Source: Salinicola halophyticus (lineage in GTDB: Bacteria > Pseudomonadota > Gammaproteobacteria > Pseudomonadales > Halomonadaceae). Taken from it: 64,000 nt of DNA. Position numbers and translations under genes: made by a program. Where the stretch lies: the NCBI RefSeq assembly GCF_003206695.1, contig NZ_PZJN01000001.1, forward strand, positions 229,392-293,391. The letters run 5' to 3'. Under the pieces are notes generated by a model, which saw only the letters and a program-made list of their open reading frames with translations, was not told where the DNA came from and searched no databases. This document shows positions 24,105 to 32,354 of this stretch, piece by piece (the stretch's first letter is position 1; every line of letters begins with the position of its first letter).

Positions 24105-26176
24105 TGCGCATGCCGCCCCTCGTCCAGACCTATCTGATGCCCGAGGTCTCGGCGGTCAAGTTCGCCATCAAGACCACCCTGGCGATGATGATCGCGCTTT
24201 ACCTGGCGCTATGGTTCAACCTCGACCGCCCTTACTGGGCGTTGATCTCGGCGGCCTTCCTGCAGATCCGGCCGATGAGCGGCATGGTCATCGAGAAAGG
24301 CATCTGTCAGATCAGCGGCACGCTGATCGGTGCGACGGCGGGAATCATCATCATGGCGCTTTTCGCCCAGGCGCGAGTGCCGGCGCTGATCACGCTGACG
24401 CTGTGGATCATGCTATGTACCTACGTCGGCTCCCTGTGGCGCAACAACTACACCTACGGCTGCCTGATGGCGGCCGTCACCGCCATGCTGATCGTGGTGA
24501 TCTCCAACGGCAGCACGCCGGGAGGCATCTTCGATATCGCGGTGGCGCGACTGTCGGAGCTGGGACTGGGCGCCATCTGCGCCACCCTGGTCAGTTCACT
24601 GCTGTGGCCCTCTCGGGTCGGCAAGCATCTTTCCGACCAGGCCGATACGGTCATCAACGAAGCGTTCGAGAACGCCGCGCTGCGCCTCGAAGCCAGCGAC
24701 GATATTCCCGCCATGCAGAAGGCGCTGCGGGGCAGCCTGGGCCCGCTGACAGTGCTGGAAACGGATAGCCAGGCAGCACGCTTCGAAGGCCCCGAGGGGC
24801 CGGGCCGAATCCGCGCGACTCACGTATTGACCCGCCGCACGCTGCGTTTTCTGGCCAATCTGCAGGCGCTGCATCAGATGCTTCACGATCACGCCGACAA
24901 GCTGGACCCTCGCAGCATCGAGATCGCGCGCCAGGTCGCTCAGGGCTTTCGCGAGGCGGAACACGTCAAGGGCGTGCCCAAGGCGCGTCAGGAACTGCAG
25001 GATCTGCGTCATCTGGTACACGAGAGTGACGAGGAAGGCATGGCGCCGCTGGATCGGCGCGCACGCCTGGGGCTGCGGGAATCGATCGGCCACGCCATGG
25101 TGATGCTCGATGCCCGCGAAGCGATCGCCTCGCCCGGCACCCACAAGCTGCGTTCGGCCTCGCTGGCCTGGCATCGCGATCACCTTGCCGCCGGCATCAA
25201 CGCCATCCGTTCGGGACTAGTATTCGGCACGCTGGCCACATTCTGGATTCTCACCGCCTGGAACAGCGCCATGGTCGCCATGCTGCTGGGCACGCTGTTC
25301 TCGTCGTTCTTTGCCAGCCGCGACAACCCGGTCGCAATCACCATGATGTTCTACAAGGGCATGCTGGCGGCGATCCCCAGCGCCTTTCTGTTCGGCCACG
25401 TGCTGCTTTCTCAAGCCCATGGCTTTCCGATGCTGGCGATGCTGTTCGGCACGCCGCTGTTCCTGGGGCTGCTGGGGGCGACCAATCCAGCGACGATGGG
25501 CTACTGCCTGGCCTTCACGATCTTCAACATCCTGCTGACCATGCCCGGCAACAACATGGATTTCTCGTTCGACAGCTTCGCCAACCGTGCCGTCGCAGTC
25601 ATCATCGGGCTGACCTGCGTGGCGATGGGCTTCCGGCTGCTGCCGGGGCTGGGTACGCGTCTGCGTCGGCGCCGCCTGATCAATGCCATTTCCCGGGACA
25701 TCCGTCACTTGCGCCGGCGTTCGATACGCGATGCCGAGACCCGCTTCAGCGGACACATGGCCGATCGTATCCTGCAACTGGCGCAGCACGACGACATGCT
25801 GCCGGAGGACCAGCGTCACCTGTTCATTCTGGGGCTGACCGGGCTGGATCTGGGCACCGCGACACTGCGTCTGCGTGACCGTCTCGACGATGCGCCACAC
25901 CCGCTGATTCGACGTGCCCATCGCCAGCTACTGCGCACGCTGGCCAGCGGCTTCGAGGAGAGCGCCAATGGCCGCCAGCCGCAAGGCATTCGCGAGGCGG
26001 GTCAGCGTCTGGACGAAGCCATCGCCGCCCATGGCAACGTGCCTGCCGATCGCCGTGTCCTGCTGGAGGGGCTGGTCGAGCGGCTCGAGCTGGCGCTGGA
26101 GCGGCTGGGACGCATCATGGCCGAGCGCCCCGGGATCAAGCCCGCGGCGCAGGCATCCGAACCGGCGACCTCCTGA
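24104..26176 (+). CDS. aaeB: FUSC/AaeB-family inner-membrane efflux protein
   Basis: 690 residues, two membrane bundles of about five or six helices each separated by cytoplasmic domains. The N-terminus VKFAIKTTLAMMIALYLALWFNLDRPYW and the repeat of this pattern from about residue 370 are typical of AaeB/FUSC proteins. With the adaptor it should export hydroxylated aromatic acids or related weak acids. It overlaps the aaeA stop. No LysR regulator (AaeR) is next to it, unlike in E. coli, so control may come from elsewhere. Convergent with the racemase-family gene, 22 bp apart. Confidence 0.9.
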   Translation: MRMPPLVQTYLMPEVSAVKFAIKTTLAMMIALYLALWFNLDRPYWALISAAFLQIRPMSGMVIEKGICQISGTLIGATAGIIIMALFAQARVPALITLTLWIMLCTYVGSLWRNNYTYGCLMAAVTAMLIVVISNGSTPGGIFDIAVARLSELGLGAICATLVSSLLWPSRVGKHLSDQADTVINEAFENAALRLEASDDIPAMQKALRGSLGPLTVLETDSQAARFEGPEGPGRIRATHVLTRRTLRFLANLQALHQMLHDHADKLDPRSIEIARQVAQGFREAEHVKGVPKARQELQDLRHLVHESDEEGMAPLDRRARLGLRESIGHAMVMLDAREAIASPGTHKLRSASLAWHRDHLAAGINAIRSGLVFGTLATFWILTAWNSAMVAMLLGTLFSSFFASRDNPVAITMMFYKGMLAAIPSAFLFGHVLLSQAHGFPMLAMLFGTPLFLGLLGATNPATMGYCLAFTIFNILLTMPGNNMDFSFDSFANRAVAVIIGLTCVAMGFRLLPGLGTRLRRRRLINAISRDIRHLRRRSIRDAETRFSGHMADRILQLAQHDDMLPEDQRHLFILGLTGLDLGTATLRLRDRLDDAPHPLIRRAHRQLLRTLASGFEESANGRQPQGIREAGQRLDEAIAAHGNVPADRRVLLEGLVERLELALERLGRIMAERPGIKPAAQASEPATS

Positions 26177-26198
26177 CCGAGCGCCGAATCGAGGCTCG

Positions 26199-27236
26199 TT
26201 AGCGGTCGCCGATGCGCGGCCAGGTATCGGCGAGCCGATAGCCGGCGGGCCACGGGTCGTGAGGGTCGAGGGTGTGCTGATGGGTGCCGGTGATGAAAGC
26301 GCGGCCGCGGATCAGCGGCGTTACCGCCTCCTTGTCGCCAACGCGAGTCGTGCCGTCGAGCTGGCAATAAAAACGTGAATCGATGATCGATTCGCCGATG
26401 AAGGTCTCGTTCAGCCCGAGCTTGCCCTGAGCATGCAGCAGCGCCATGCGCGCGGAACAGCCGGTACCGGTGGGGGAACGATCAAGCTTGCCGGGCTGAA
26501 TCGCCACCGTGTTGCGCCCCAGCCAAGCATCGCCCTCCCGCGTCAGCGGCGCGGCGATCTGGCAGAACGAGACGTGCCGCCACTCGGGATTGGCGGGATG
26601 ATGAAAGCCGAACTGCTCGTTGACCGCATTGGTAATGCGGATGCCGGCCTCGACCAGCTCCCGTGCTTCGTCCGGGACCAGTCGGAAGCCGAGATCCTCG
26701 GCATCGACGATCACGAAACTGTCGCCGCCGAAAGCCGTATCGACGCGCAGCGTACCGAGCCCTTCCACTTCGAGCTGCAGATCGCGCCGGTCGACGAATG
26801 CAGGCAGGTTGCGCACGGTGACGTCCAGCACCCGGCCATTCTCGCAGCGCGCTACCATCTCGATCACCCCGCCCGGCGCCTCCAGCACCAGTTGCGTCTC
26901 TGGCTCCTGCATCGGCAGAATGCCGGTCTCGAGCAGTACGGTGGCGACACACAAGCTGTTGGAGCCGGACATCGGCGGCGTGTCTTCCGGCTCCATGATG
27001 ATCCAGCCCATCTGCGCGCGCGGATCCTTGGCCGGCACCAGCAGATTGACGTGCCGGAAGACGCCGCCGCGAGGTTCGTTGAGCATGAAGTTTCGCAGCG
27101 TCTGGTCGCGTGCGATCCAGCGCGACTGCTCCCACAGCGTGTCGCCGGGCGGCGGCGCCACCCCGCCGACGATGACGTCCCCGACCTCGCCCTCGGCATG
27201 ACAGCTGACGCTATGAATCACCCGACTGGTCTGCAT
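26199..27236 (-). CDS. Proline racemase superfamily protein with Ser/Thr in place of both catalytic Cys
   Basis: 345 residues. The superfamily core is clear: [14 protein letters not shown] near the N-terminus, [22 protein letters not shown], and [16 protein letters not shown]. In proline racemases and hydroxyproline epimerases the two acid/base residues are Cys in M-C-G-H and S-P-C-G-T-G. Here they are Ser90 and Thr256. In trans-3-hydroxyproline dehydratases only the second is Thr. The activity is therefore uncertain: a dehydratase-like reaction on a hydroxyproline-type substrate is the best guess. The ATG at 27236 has GGAGG upstream. It follows livF by 55 bp, so it probably acts on what the Liv system imports. 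Confidence 0.8.
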   Translation of the reverse strand: MQTSRVIHSVSCHAEGEVGDVIVGGVAPPPGDTLWEQSRWIARDQTLRNFMLNEPRGGVFRHVNLLVPAKDPRAQMGWIIMEPEDTPPMSGSNSLCVATVLLETGILPMQEPETQLVLEAPGGVIEMVARCENGRVLDVTVRNLPAFVDRRDLQLEVEGLGTLRVDTAFGGDSFVIVDAEDLGFRLVPDEARELVEAGIRITNAVNEQFGFHHPANPEWRHVSFCQIAAPLTREGDAWLGRNTVAIQPGKLDRSPTGTGCSARMALLHAQGKLGLNETFIGESIIDSRFYCQLDGTTRVGDKEAVTPLIRGRAFITGTHQHTLDPHDPWPAGYRLADTWPRIGDR

Positions 27237-27290
27237 TCGATCCTCCGACATTCGACAGGGCGCTGACGATCTGGATGCAACGCCACGTCG

Positions 27291-28076
27291 TCACTCGCCG
27301 ACGCCCAAGTAGGCCTTCACGATGGATTCGTCTTCGCGCAGCTCGGCGGCAGCGCCCTGCATGCGGATCTCGCCGTTCTCGATCACGTAGGCGTAATGCG
27401 CCAGACGCAGCGCCAGGCGCGCATTCTGCTCCACCAGCAGGATGGTGGTCCCGGCCTCGTTGAGACGTTTGATAATGCGCATGATGTCGGTCACCAGCTT
27501 CGGCGCCAACCCCATGGAGGGTTCATCGAGCAGCATCACGCTGGGCCCGTGCATCAAGGCGCGCCCCATCGCCAGCATCTGCTGCTGTCCGCCGGAGAGC
27601 AGCGAACCATCCTGATGGCGGCGCTCGTGGAGGATCGGAAACAGCCCGTAGACCTCGTCGAGTCGCTGGCGGCGCAGCGCGTTGTCCTTGACCGTGAACG
27701 CGCCGAGCTCCAGATTCTCCTTGACCGTCAGCCCACGCAGGATCCGGCGCCCTTCGGGCACGTGGACCACGCCGCGGCGGGCGATGTCGTGGGCGGCGAG
27801 CTTGGCGATCGACTCCCCTTCGAGCTGAACGTCGCCCCGCTGCGCCCGCACCAATCCCGACACGGTCTTGAGCGTGGTCGACTTGCCGGCGCCGTTGCTG
27901 CCCAGCAGGGTCACGATCTCGCCTTCGTGGACATCCAGTGTCACGCCTCGCAACGCCTGAATCTTGCCGTAATAGGCTTCGACGTCGCGAATGCTCAGAC
28001 GCACCTTGTCAGGCCGCTTGGCGGTGGCCGATGCCCCGGGGCGTGTGGCCTCGGGTCGTGTGGTGGTTTGCGTCAC
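27291..28076 (-). CDS. livF: Branched-chain (HAAT) amino acid ABC transporter ATPase LivF
   Basis: 261 residues. Walker A GSNGAGKSTTLKT, signature LSGGQQQMLAMGRALM, Walker B VMLLDEPSMGLAP and the H-loop-region LLVEQNARLAL are all present. LivF-type ATPases carry the GGQQQML form of the signature. The GTG at 28076 overlaps the livG stop (GTGA). A longer open frame from 28451 overlaps most of livG and is not the gene. The N-terminus has about 28 extra Thr/Ala/Pro-rich residues before the ATPase core. Confidence 0.93.
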   Translation of the reverse strand: MTQTTTRPEATRPGASATAKRPDKVRLSIRDVEAYYGKIQALRGVTLDVHEGEIVTLLGSNGAGKSTTLKTVSGLVRAQRGDVQLEGESIAKLAAHDIARRGVVHVPEGRRILRGLTVKENLELGAFTVKDNALRRQRLDEVYGLFPILHERRHQDGSLLSGGQQQMLAMGRALMHGPSVMLLDEPSMGLAPKLVTDIMRIIKRLNEAGTTILLVEQNARLALRLAHYAYVIENGEIRMQGAAAELREDESIVKAYLGVGE

Positions 28077-28849
28077 AGTGCCAGCTCCTCCTCGTCCTGA
28101 CCGAGATAGGCCTCTATCACCCTGGGGTCGTTCTGCACCGTGTGGGGGTCGCCCTCGGCGATCAGACTGCCGTGATCGAGCACGCTGATTCGCTCGGAGA
28201 CGTTCATCACCAGGCTCATGTCGTGTTCGATCAGCAGCACAGCGACGCCGCGCTCGTCCCGGATGCGTCGAATCAGCTCGATCAAGCTCTGTTTCTCGCT
28301 GCTGTTGAGCCCCGCCGCCGGCTCGTCGAGCAGCAACAGCTTGGGTTCGGTCGCCAGGGCGCGGGCGATCTCGACCCGGCGTTGATGCCCATAGGCCAGA
28401 TTGGTCGCCAGTCGCTCCTGTTGCCCCAGCAGGTCGACGAAATCGAGACACTCGAGACTGGTCTCGAGAATCTGGCGCTCTTCGGCGCGCTGACTCGGCA
28501 GGCGCAGTATCGCCGCCAGCGCACCGGACTTGGTCCGGCAGTGCTGTCCGGCCATGACGTTCTCGAGCACCGACATCTCACGGAAGAGGCGCACGTTCTG
28601 GAAGGTACGAGCGATGCCCATCCGGGTCACGGCATGCGGCTTGCGTTTGACGATACGCTCGCCATCCAGGGTGATATCGCCTTGCTGCGGGCGATAGAAG
28701 CCGGTGATCACGTTGAACATCGAGGTCTTGCCGGCGCCGTTGGGGCCGATCAGGCTGTGAATGCGCCCCGCCTCGACACCGAAGTCGACATCGTGCAGTA
28801 CGGTGTTGCCGGCGAAGCTCAGCGACACCTGTTTCAGTTGCAGCAGCAT
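28073..28849 (-). CDS. livG: Branched-chain (HAAT) amino acid ABC transporter ATPase LivG
   Basis: 258 residues. Walker A GPNGAGKTSMFNVITGF is followed by the LivG-typical MGIARTFQNVRLFREMSVLENVM. The signature is degenerate, LAYGHQRRVEIARAL, as usual for LivG, and Walker B is LLLLDEPAAGLNS. The C-terminus PRVIEAYLGQDEE is standard. It pairs with LivF to energise LivHM. It starts 9 bp after livM ends. Confidence 0.94.
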   Translation of the reverse strand: MLLQLKQVSLSFAGNTVLHDVDFGVEAGRIHSLIGPNGAGKTSMFNVITGFYRPQQGDITLDGERIVKRKPHAVTRMGIARTFQNVRLFREMSVLENVMAGQHCRTKSGALAAILRLPSQRAEERQILETSLECLDFVDLLGQQERLATNLAYGHQRRVEIARALATEPKLLLLDEPAAGLNSSEKQSLIELIRRIRDERGVAVLLIEHDMSLVMNVSERISVLDHGSLIAEGDPHTVQNDPRVIEAYLGQDEEELAL

Positions 28850-28858
28850 CGCTTTCTC

Positions 28859-29863
28859 CTAGGATCTCTTTTCGGGCCAGATACCACTCGGCCGGAACAG
28901 CATGATCAGCAACAGCAGTACGGCGAATATCAGCAGTCGCAGGGTGCCGAAATCACGCAGCAATTCGGGGCCGAGCACCACGATGAACGCGCCCAGGATG
29001 ACGCCGGGTATCTTGCCCATGCCACCCAGCACCACCGCCAGCAGAATCAGCACCGACTGCTGGAAGCTGAAGCTCTCCGGCGAGATGGCCCCCAGATTGA
29101 CCGAGAAGAAAATTCCGCCGATCGCTCCGAAGATGGCGCCGGTAACATACGCTGCCAGCTTGGTCGCCACGCGATTGATCCCCATCGCTTCGGCGGCGTC
29201 CTCGTCGTGGCGCACGTAAAGCCAGGCCCGCCCCAGCCGGGAATCGAACAGCCGCTGACTGGCGACATAGGCCACCACCGCCAGCACTACGAAGACGTAG
29301 TAGAAGTCGATCGAGCTATCGATGTGCCAGCCGAACAGCGACGGCTCCGGTATGTGCGACAGACCGCTGGCGCCCCCGGTGATCTCCAGGTTGCGCGCGG
29401 TGAAGCGCACGATTTCGCCGAAGCCCAGCGTCACGATCGCCAAATAGTCGCTGCGAAGACGCAGCGTGGGCCCGCCGATGATCACCCCGGCGAGCGCCGC
29501 GGCCAGCAAGGCAAACGGAATGGCCGCCCAGAAATTGACCCCGAACTGCTGGGTCAGAATGCTGACGGTATAGGCGCCGACGGCGAAAAAGGCGGCGTAG
29601 CCAAGATCGAGCAGCCCCGCATAGCCGACCACGATGTTCAGCCCCAGGCAGAGCACGACGTAGAGCAGCGCATTGGTCAGAATGACCGTGGTGTATTGAC
29701 TGGAGATCCATGGCGTGACGATCAGAATGGCCAGAATGACGACATGCAGTGCGCGCCGCCTTCCCGGCGATTCGAAGGCGGCATAGAGGCGCTGAAACAG
29801 ATTCCGCGGCCGCGGTTCTTGGCCGTCTGGGGCGGTCACCGGGGTTGGTTTGGGTTCGGACAT
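28859..29863 (-). CDS. livM: Branched-chain (HAAT) amino acid ABC transporter permease LivM
   Basis: 334 residues and multi-spanning. LNIVVGYAGLLDLGYAAFFAVGAY and YLAIVTLGFGEIVRFTARNLEITGG are the defining LivM segments, with the EAA-like loop at AWLYVRHDEDAAEAMGINRVATKL. The first ~30 residues are polar and cytoplasmic. It forms the membrane pore with LivH, whose gene ends one base before this one begins. Confidence 0.94.
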   Translation of the reverse strand: MSEPKPTPVTAPDGQEPRPRNLFQRLYAAFESPGRRRALHVVILAILIVTPWISSQYTTVILTNALLYVVLCLGLNIVVGYAGLLDLGYAAFFAVGAYTVSILTQQFGVNFWAAIPFALLAAALAGVIIGGPTLRLRSDYLAIVTLGFGEIVRFTARNLEITGGASGLSHIPEPSLFGWHIDSSIDFYYVFVVLAVVAYVASQRLFDSRLGRAWLYVRHDEDAAEAMGINRVATKLAAYVTGAIFGAIGGIFFSVNLGAISPESFSFQQSVLILLAVVLGGMGKIPGVILGAFIVVLGPELLRDFGTLRLLIFAVLLLLIMLFRPSGIWPEKRS

Positions 29864-29864
29864 G

Positions 29865-30779
29865 TCACATCCTCTCCACTTCGGATTTGCCCAGCAGTCC
29901 GGTGGGCTTGAATACCAGCACCAGAATCAGGATCGAGAAGGTGAAAACGTCCTTCCATTCGCTGCCGATGAACGGAATGTGCGTACCGAAGGACTCCAGC
30001 AGGCCCAGAATCAGGCCTCCCAGCATCGCCCCGGTGATACTGCCGATCCCGCCGATCACCGCGGCGGTAAAGGCCTTCAGCCCAATCAGAAAGCCCATGA
30101 AGTACCAGATGCTGCCGTAGTACGCACCCGCCATGGTGCCGGCGGCGGCGGCGAGCCCCGAGCCGATGAAGAACGTCACCGCTATCACCGCGGAGACGTT
30201 GATCCCCATCATCCGGCACATGTCCTTGTCGATCGACACCGCACGCATGGCGCGCCCGTACAACGTCTTGGAAACGAACAGTTCGAGCGCAATCAGCAAC
30301 ACCGCGGCGGTCGCGACCAGGACGATCTGGTTATAGGAAAGAAAGAGATTGCCGAGATTGAAGCCACCGAATCCCAGATCGGTCTGAAACGCGGTGTACT
30401 GGCCACCGGTCAGTGCCAGCGCTGCGTTCTGCAGTACCAGCGAAACCGCCAGCGCCGTAATCAGGATCGACAGCCTCGGCGCACCGAACATGGGATGATA
30501 GGCCACCCGTTCGATCACCACGCCAAGACAGCCCACAGCGAGCATTGCCAGCAGCATGGCGATGAAGATGCCGAGCCAGCCGGCGCCGACGAAACCGGAG
30601 ATCAGCGATAGTCCGCCAAAACCCGCGAAGGCACCGGTCATATAAAGATCGCCGTGGGCGAAGTTGAGCAGTTTGATGACGCCGAACACCATGGTGTAAC
30701 CGAGCGCCACCAGGGCATAAAAGGAGCCCAACACCAGCCCGTCGACGAGCTGCTGCAGAAAAGAGTCGTACCAGGTCAT
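29865..30779 (-). CDS. livH: Branched-chain (HAAT) amino acid ABC transporter permease LivH
   Basis: 304 residues. The N-terminus QLVDGLVLGSFYALVALGYTMVFGVIKLLNFAHGDLYM is the hallmark of LivH. The EAA-like loop KTLYGRAMRAVSIDKDMCRMMGI follows, then GSITGAMLGGLILGLLES. It is the second pore subunit of the Liv transporter. It is separated from the upstream binding-protein gene by a 124-bp gap holding a strong stem-loop. Confidence 0.94.
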   Translation of the reverse strand: MTWYDSFLQQLVDGLVLGSFYALVALGYTMVFGVIKLLNFAHGDLYMTGAFAGFGGLSLISGFVGAGWLGIFIAMLLAMLAVGCLGVVIERVAYHPMFGAPRLSILITALAVSLVLQNAALALTGGQYTAFQTDLGFGGFNLGNLFLSYNQIVLVATAAVLLIALELFVSKTLYGRAMRAVSIDKDMCRMMGINVSAVIAVTFFIGSGLAAAAGTMAGAYYGSIWYFMGFLIGLKAFTAAVIGGIGSITGAMLGGLILGLLESFGTHIPFIGSEWKDVFTFSILILVLVFKPTGLLGKSEVERM

Positions 30780-30823
30780 GAGCGTGCATCTCTGGACAGC
30801 GGAAAGCGCAAGGGTGCGCCGGG

Positions 30824-30855
30824 AGCGCTGCGGGGATCATCGAACCCGCAGCGCT
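30824..30855 (-). promoter_or_regulatory. Intercistronic stem-loop between livJ and livH
   Basis: AGCGCTGCGGG and CCCGCAGCGCT form a perfect 11-bp stem with a 10-base loop. There is no T-run. It lies after the binding-protein stop and before livH, where many ABC operons have a structure that protects or partially terminates the binding-protein transcript so that this subunit is made in excess. Confidence 0.6.
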
Positions 30856-30903
30856 TGCCGGCACCGTCGGCTCAAGCGGTAGCTCGAGCCACGGGGCTAC
30901 CCG

Positions 30904-32028
30904 TCATTTCTTCTCGTAGCGGGTCCACTTGCCGCCCTGCCCTTCGAGCACCACGAAGTTGCTGCGCGCCAGCGTATGCTGGGAGGTGAAGGAGATCGGG
31001 CCAGCCAGCCACTCTTTGCCATCGGCGCTGTTCAGGGCTTTGATGATGGCATCGGCGTCCGTCGATCCGGCCTTGTCGATCGCCCAGGCCATCAACTGCA
31101 GGCCATCGTAGGCGAGCGGTGCATATGGCCCCGGCGCGTTATCGAACTTGGACTGATAGTCGCTGATGAACTGCTTGGCGGCCGGCAGGAAATCGGCGGT
31201 CGGATTGGAGAATGCGAACACGCCTTCCGCCGCCTGGCCGGCAATGTTGAACAGCTCCGGCGAGTTGGAGCCGTCGCCCACCGCGATGGTCCCCTGGAAG
31301 CCGCGTTGACGGAGCTGACGAATCAGCAGGCCGCCGTCGGCGTAGTAGGCCGTCCAGAAGACCGCTTCGGCACCGGAACCGCGGATCTTGTTGACCAGTG
31401 CGGAGAAGTCCTGCTCGCCCTTGTTGATGTATTCGAACGCGGAGACGGTGTGGCCGGCGCCGGTCCAGGCATCGCGGGTCAGGTTGGCCAGATCCTGCGA
31501 ATAGGCGTCGCCCTGGTTGACGATGGCCAGTTTCTCGATGCCTTCGCCCTCGAAGAAGTCGAGCGCGGTCTTGGCCTGATCGTTCCCCGTGGAATTGATC
31601 ATGACCGCGTTGCCCGGATTGGCCGGAATCAGCTGCGTCGAGTTGGCGGCCACGATGACGAACGGGATGTTGGCATCACCGTAGGTCTTGAGCGTGGGCT
31701 GGGTGGCACCGGAGCAATACCCGCCGACCACGCCGACGACTTCCCGCGAGGCCAGACGGCTGGCCGCGTTGACCGACTGCTGCGGGTCACAGGCGGTATC
31801 GCCGGTGACCAGCTCGATCTGACGGCCGCCCAGCAATCCACCCTTGGCGTTGATTTCGTCGGCGGCCAGCGACATGGCGTTGAACATGTCCTTGCCGTAG
31901 GTGGCTTCGGAACCGGTCGTCGGCACCTGAACGCCCAGCGTGATGGGGCCCTCCTGAGCCATGGCGAGAGAACCGGCGGCGAGATTGATGACGGCCGCGG
32001 AGGCGATCAATTTGAGAAATTTACCCAT
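30904..32028 (-). CDS. livJ: Branched-chain (HAAT) amino acid ABC transporter substrate-binding protein
   Basis: 374 residues. Signal peptide MGKFLKLIASAAVINLAAGSLAMA, cleaved before QEGP. The mature type-I binding fold opens ITLGVQVPTTGSEATYGKDMFNAMSLAADEINAKGG with the LivJ-typical VGVVGGYCSGATQPTLKTYGDANIPFVIVAANS. Ligand specificity within this family (Leu/Ile/Val, other amino acids, amides) cannot be read from the sequence. The proline-racemase-family gene at the end of the operon hints at an imino acid or a derivative. First gene of the liv cluster. Confidence 0.94.
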   Translation of the reverse strand: MGKFLKLIASAAVINLAAGSLAMAQEGPITLGVQVPTTGSEATYGKDMFNAMSLAADEINAKGGLLGGRQIELVTGDTACDPQQSVNAASRLASREVVGVVGGYCSGATQPTLKTYGDANIPFVIVAANSTQLIPANPGNAVMINSTGNDQAKTALDFFEGEGIEKLAIVNQGDAYSQDLANLTRDAWTGAGHTVSAFEYINKGEQDFSALVNKIRGSGAEAVFWTAYYADGGLLIRQLRQRGFQGTIAVGDGSNSPELFNIAGQAAEGVFAFSNPTADFLPAAKQFISDYQSKFDNAPGPYAPLAYDGLQLMAWAIDKAGSTDADAIIKALNSADGKEWLAGPISFTSQHTLARSNFVVLEGQGGKWTRYEKK

Positions 32029-32168
32029 ACAGCAACACTCCCTTCAGCGCTTTTTGTTTGTTCATGCTTGTTTGTGGGTACTGCAAAGGGGTCGGGCATC
32101 GCGCCCTTCCGTGCCTGGACCGCGCCGATCGCGGCATTCCTTCATCCTGCCATGGAAAGTTACATTCT

Positions 32169-32229
32169 GACACTAAGCTTTTCGTAGGCCGGCTGAAGCC
32201 GGCTGATAATAGACACTAGGCTTTTCGTA
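32169..32229. repeat. Pair of 18-bp direct repeats upstream of livJ
   Basis: GACACTAAGCTTTTCGTA at 32169-32186 and GACACTAGGCTTTTCGTA at 32212-32229 differ at one base. Start-to-start spacing is 43 bases, about four helical turns, which would place two bound proteins on one face of the DNA. Confidence 0.75.
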
Positions 32230-32300
32230 TAAAATATACAAGAAGATCCCCGAGAGCCGTATGCCGGCGCCTCGCAAGCCCGTGGCGGCCCCGGCCGGCC

Positions 32301-32328
32301 AAAAAAACGCCCAGCAATCGCTGGGCGT
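32301..32328 (-). terminator. Intrinsic terminator of the coiled-coil porin gene
   Basis: On the minus strand a perfect 9-bp stem ACGCCCAGC/GCTGGGCGT with a four-base loop is followed by seven Ts, 27 bp after the porin stop. Confidence 0.88.
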
Positions 32329-32354
32329 TCATCTTTCACCATCCCTGGCTCGGA

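Larger units (their letters stand above)
32029..32354. other. Intergenic region upstream of livJ
   Basis: About 326 bases. It contains the porin terminator (32301-32328), a pair of 18-bp direct repeats 43 bases apart (32169-32229) with a small inverted repeat GCCGGCTgaAGCCGGC between them, and a T/G-rich stretch next to the livJ start. The livJ promoter is presumably here; on the minus strand TATTAT at about 32205-32210 is a -10 candidate without a clear -35. Confidence 0.5.

Noticed and set aside
27291-28451. 386-codon version of livF
   Set aside because: The first 125 codons overlap livG in another frame and have no ABC homology; the GTG at 28076 fits the GTGA overlap.
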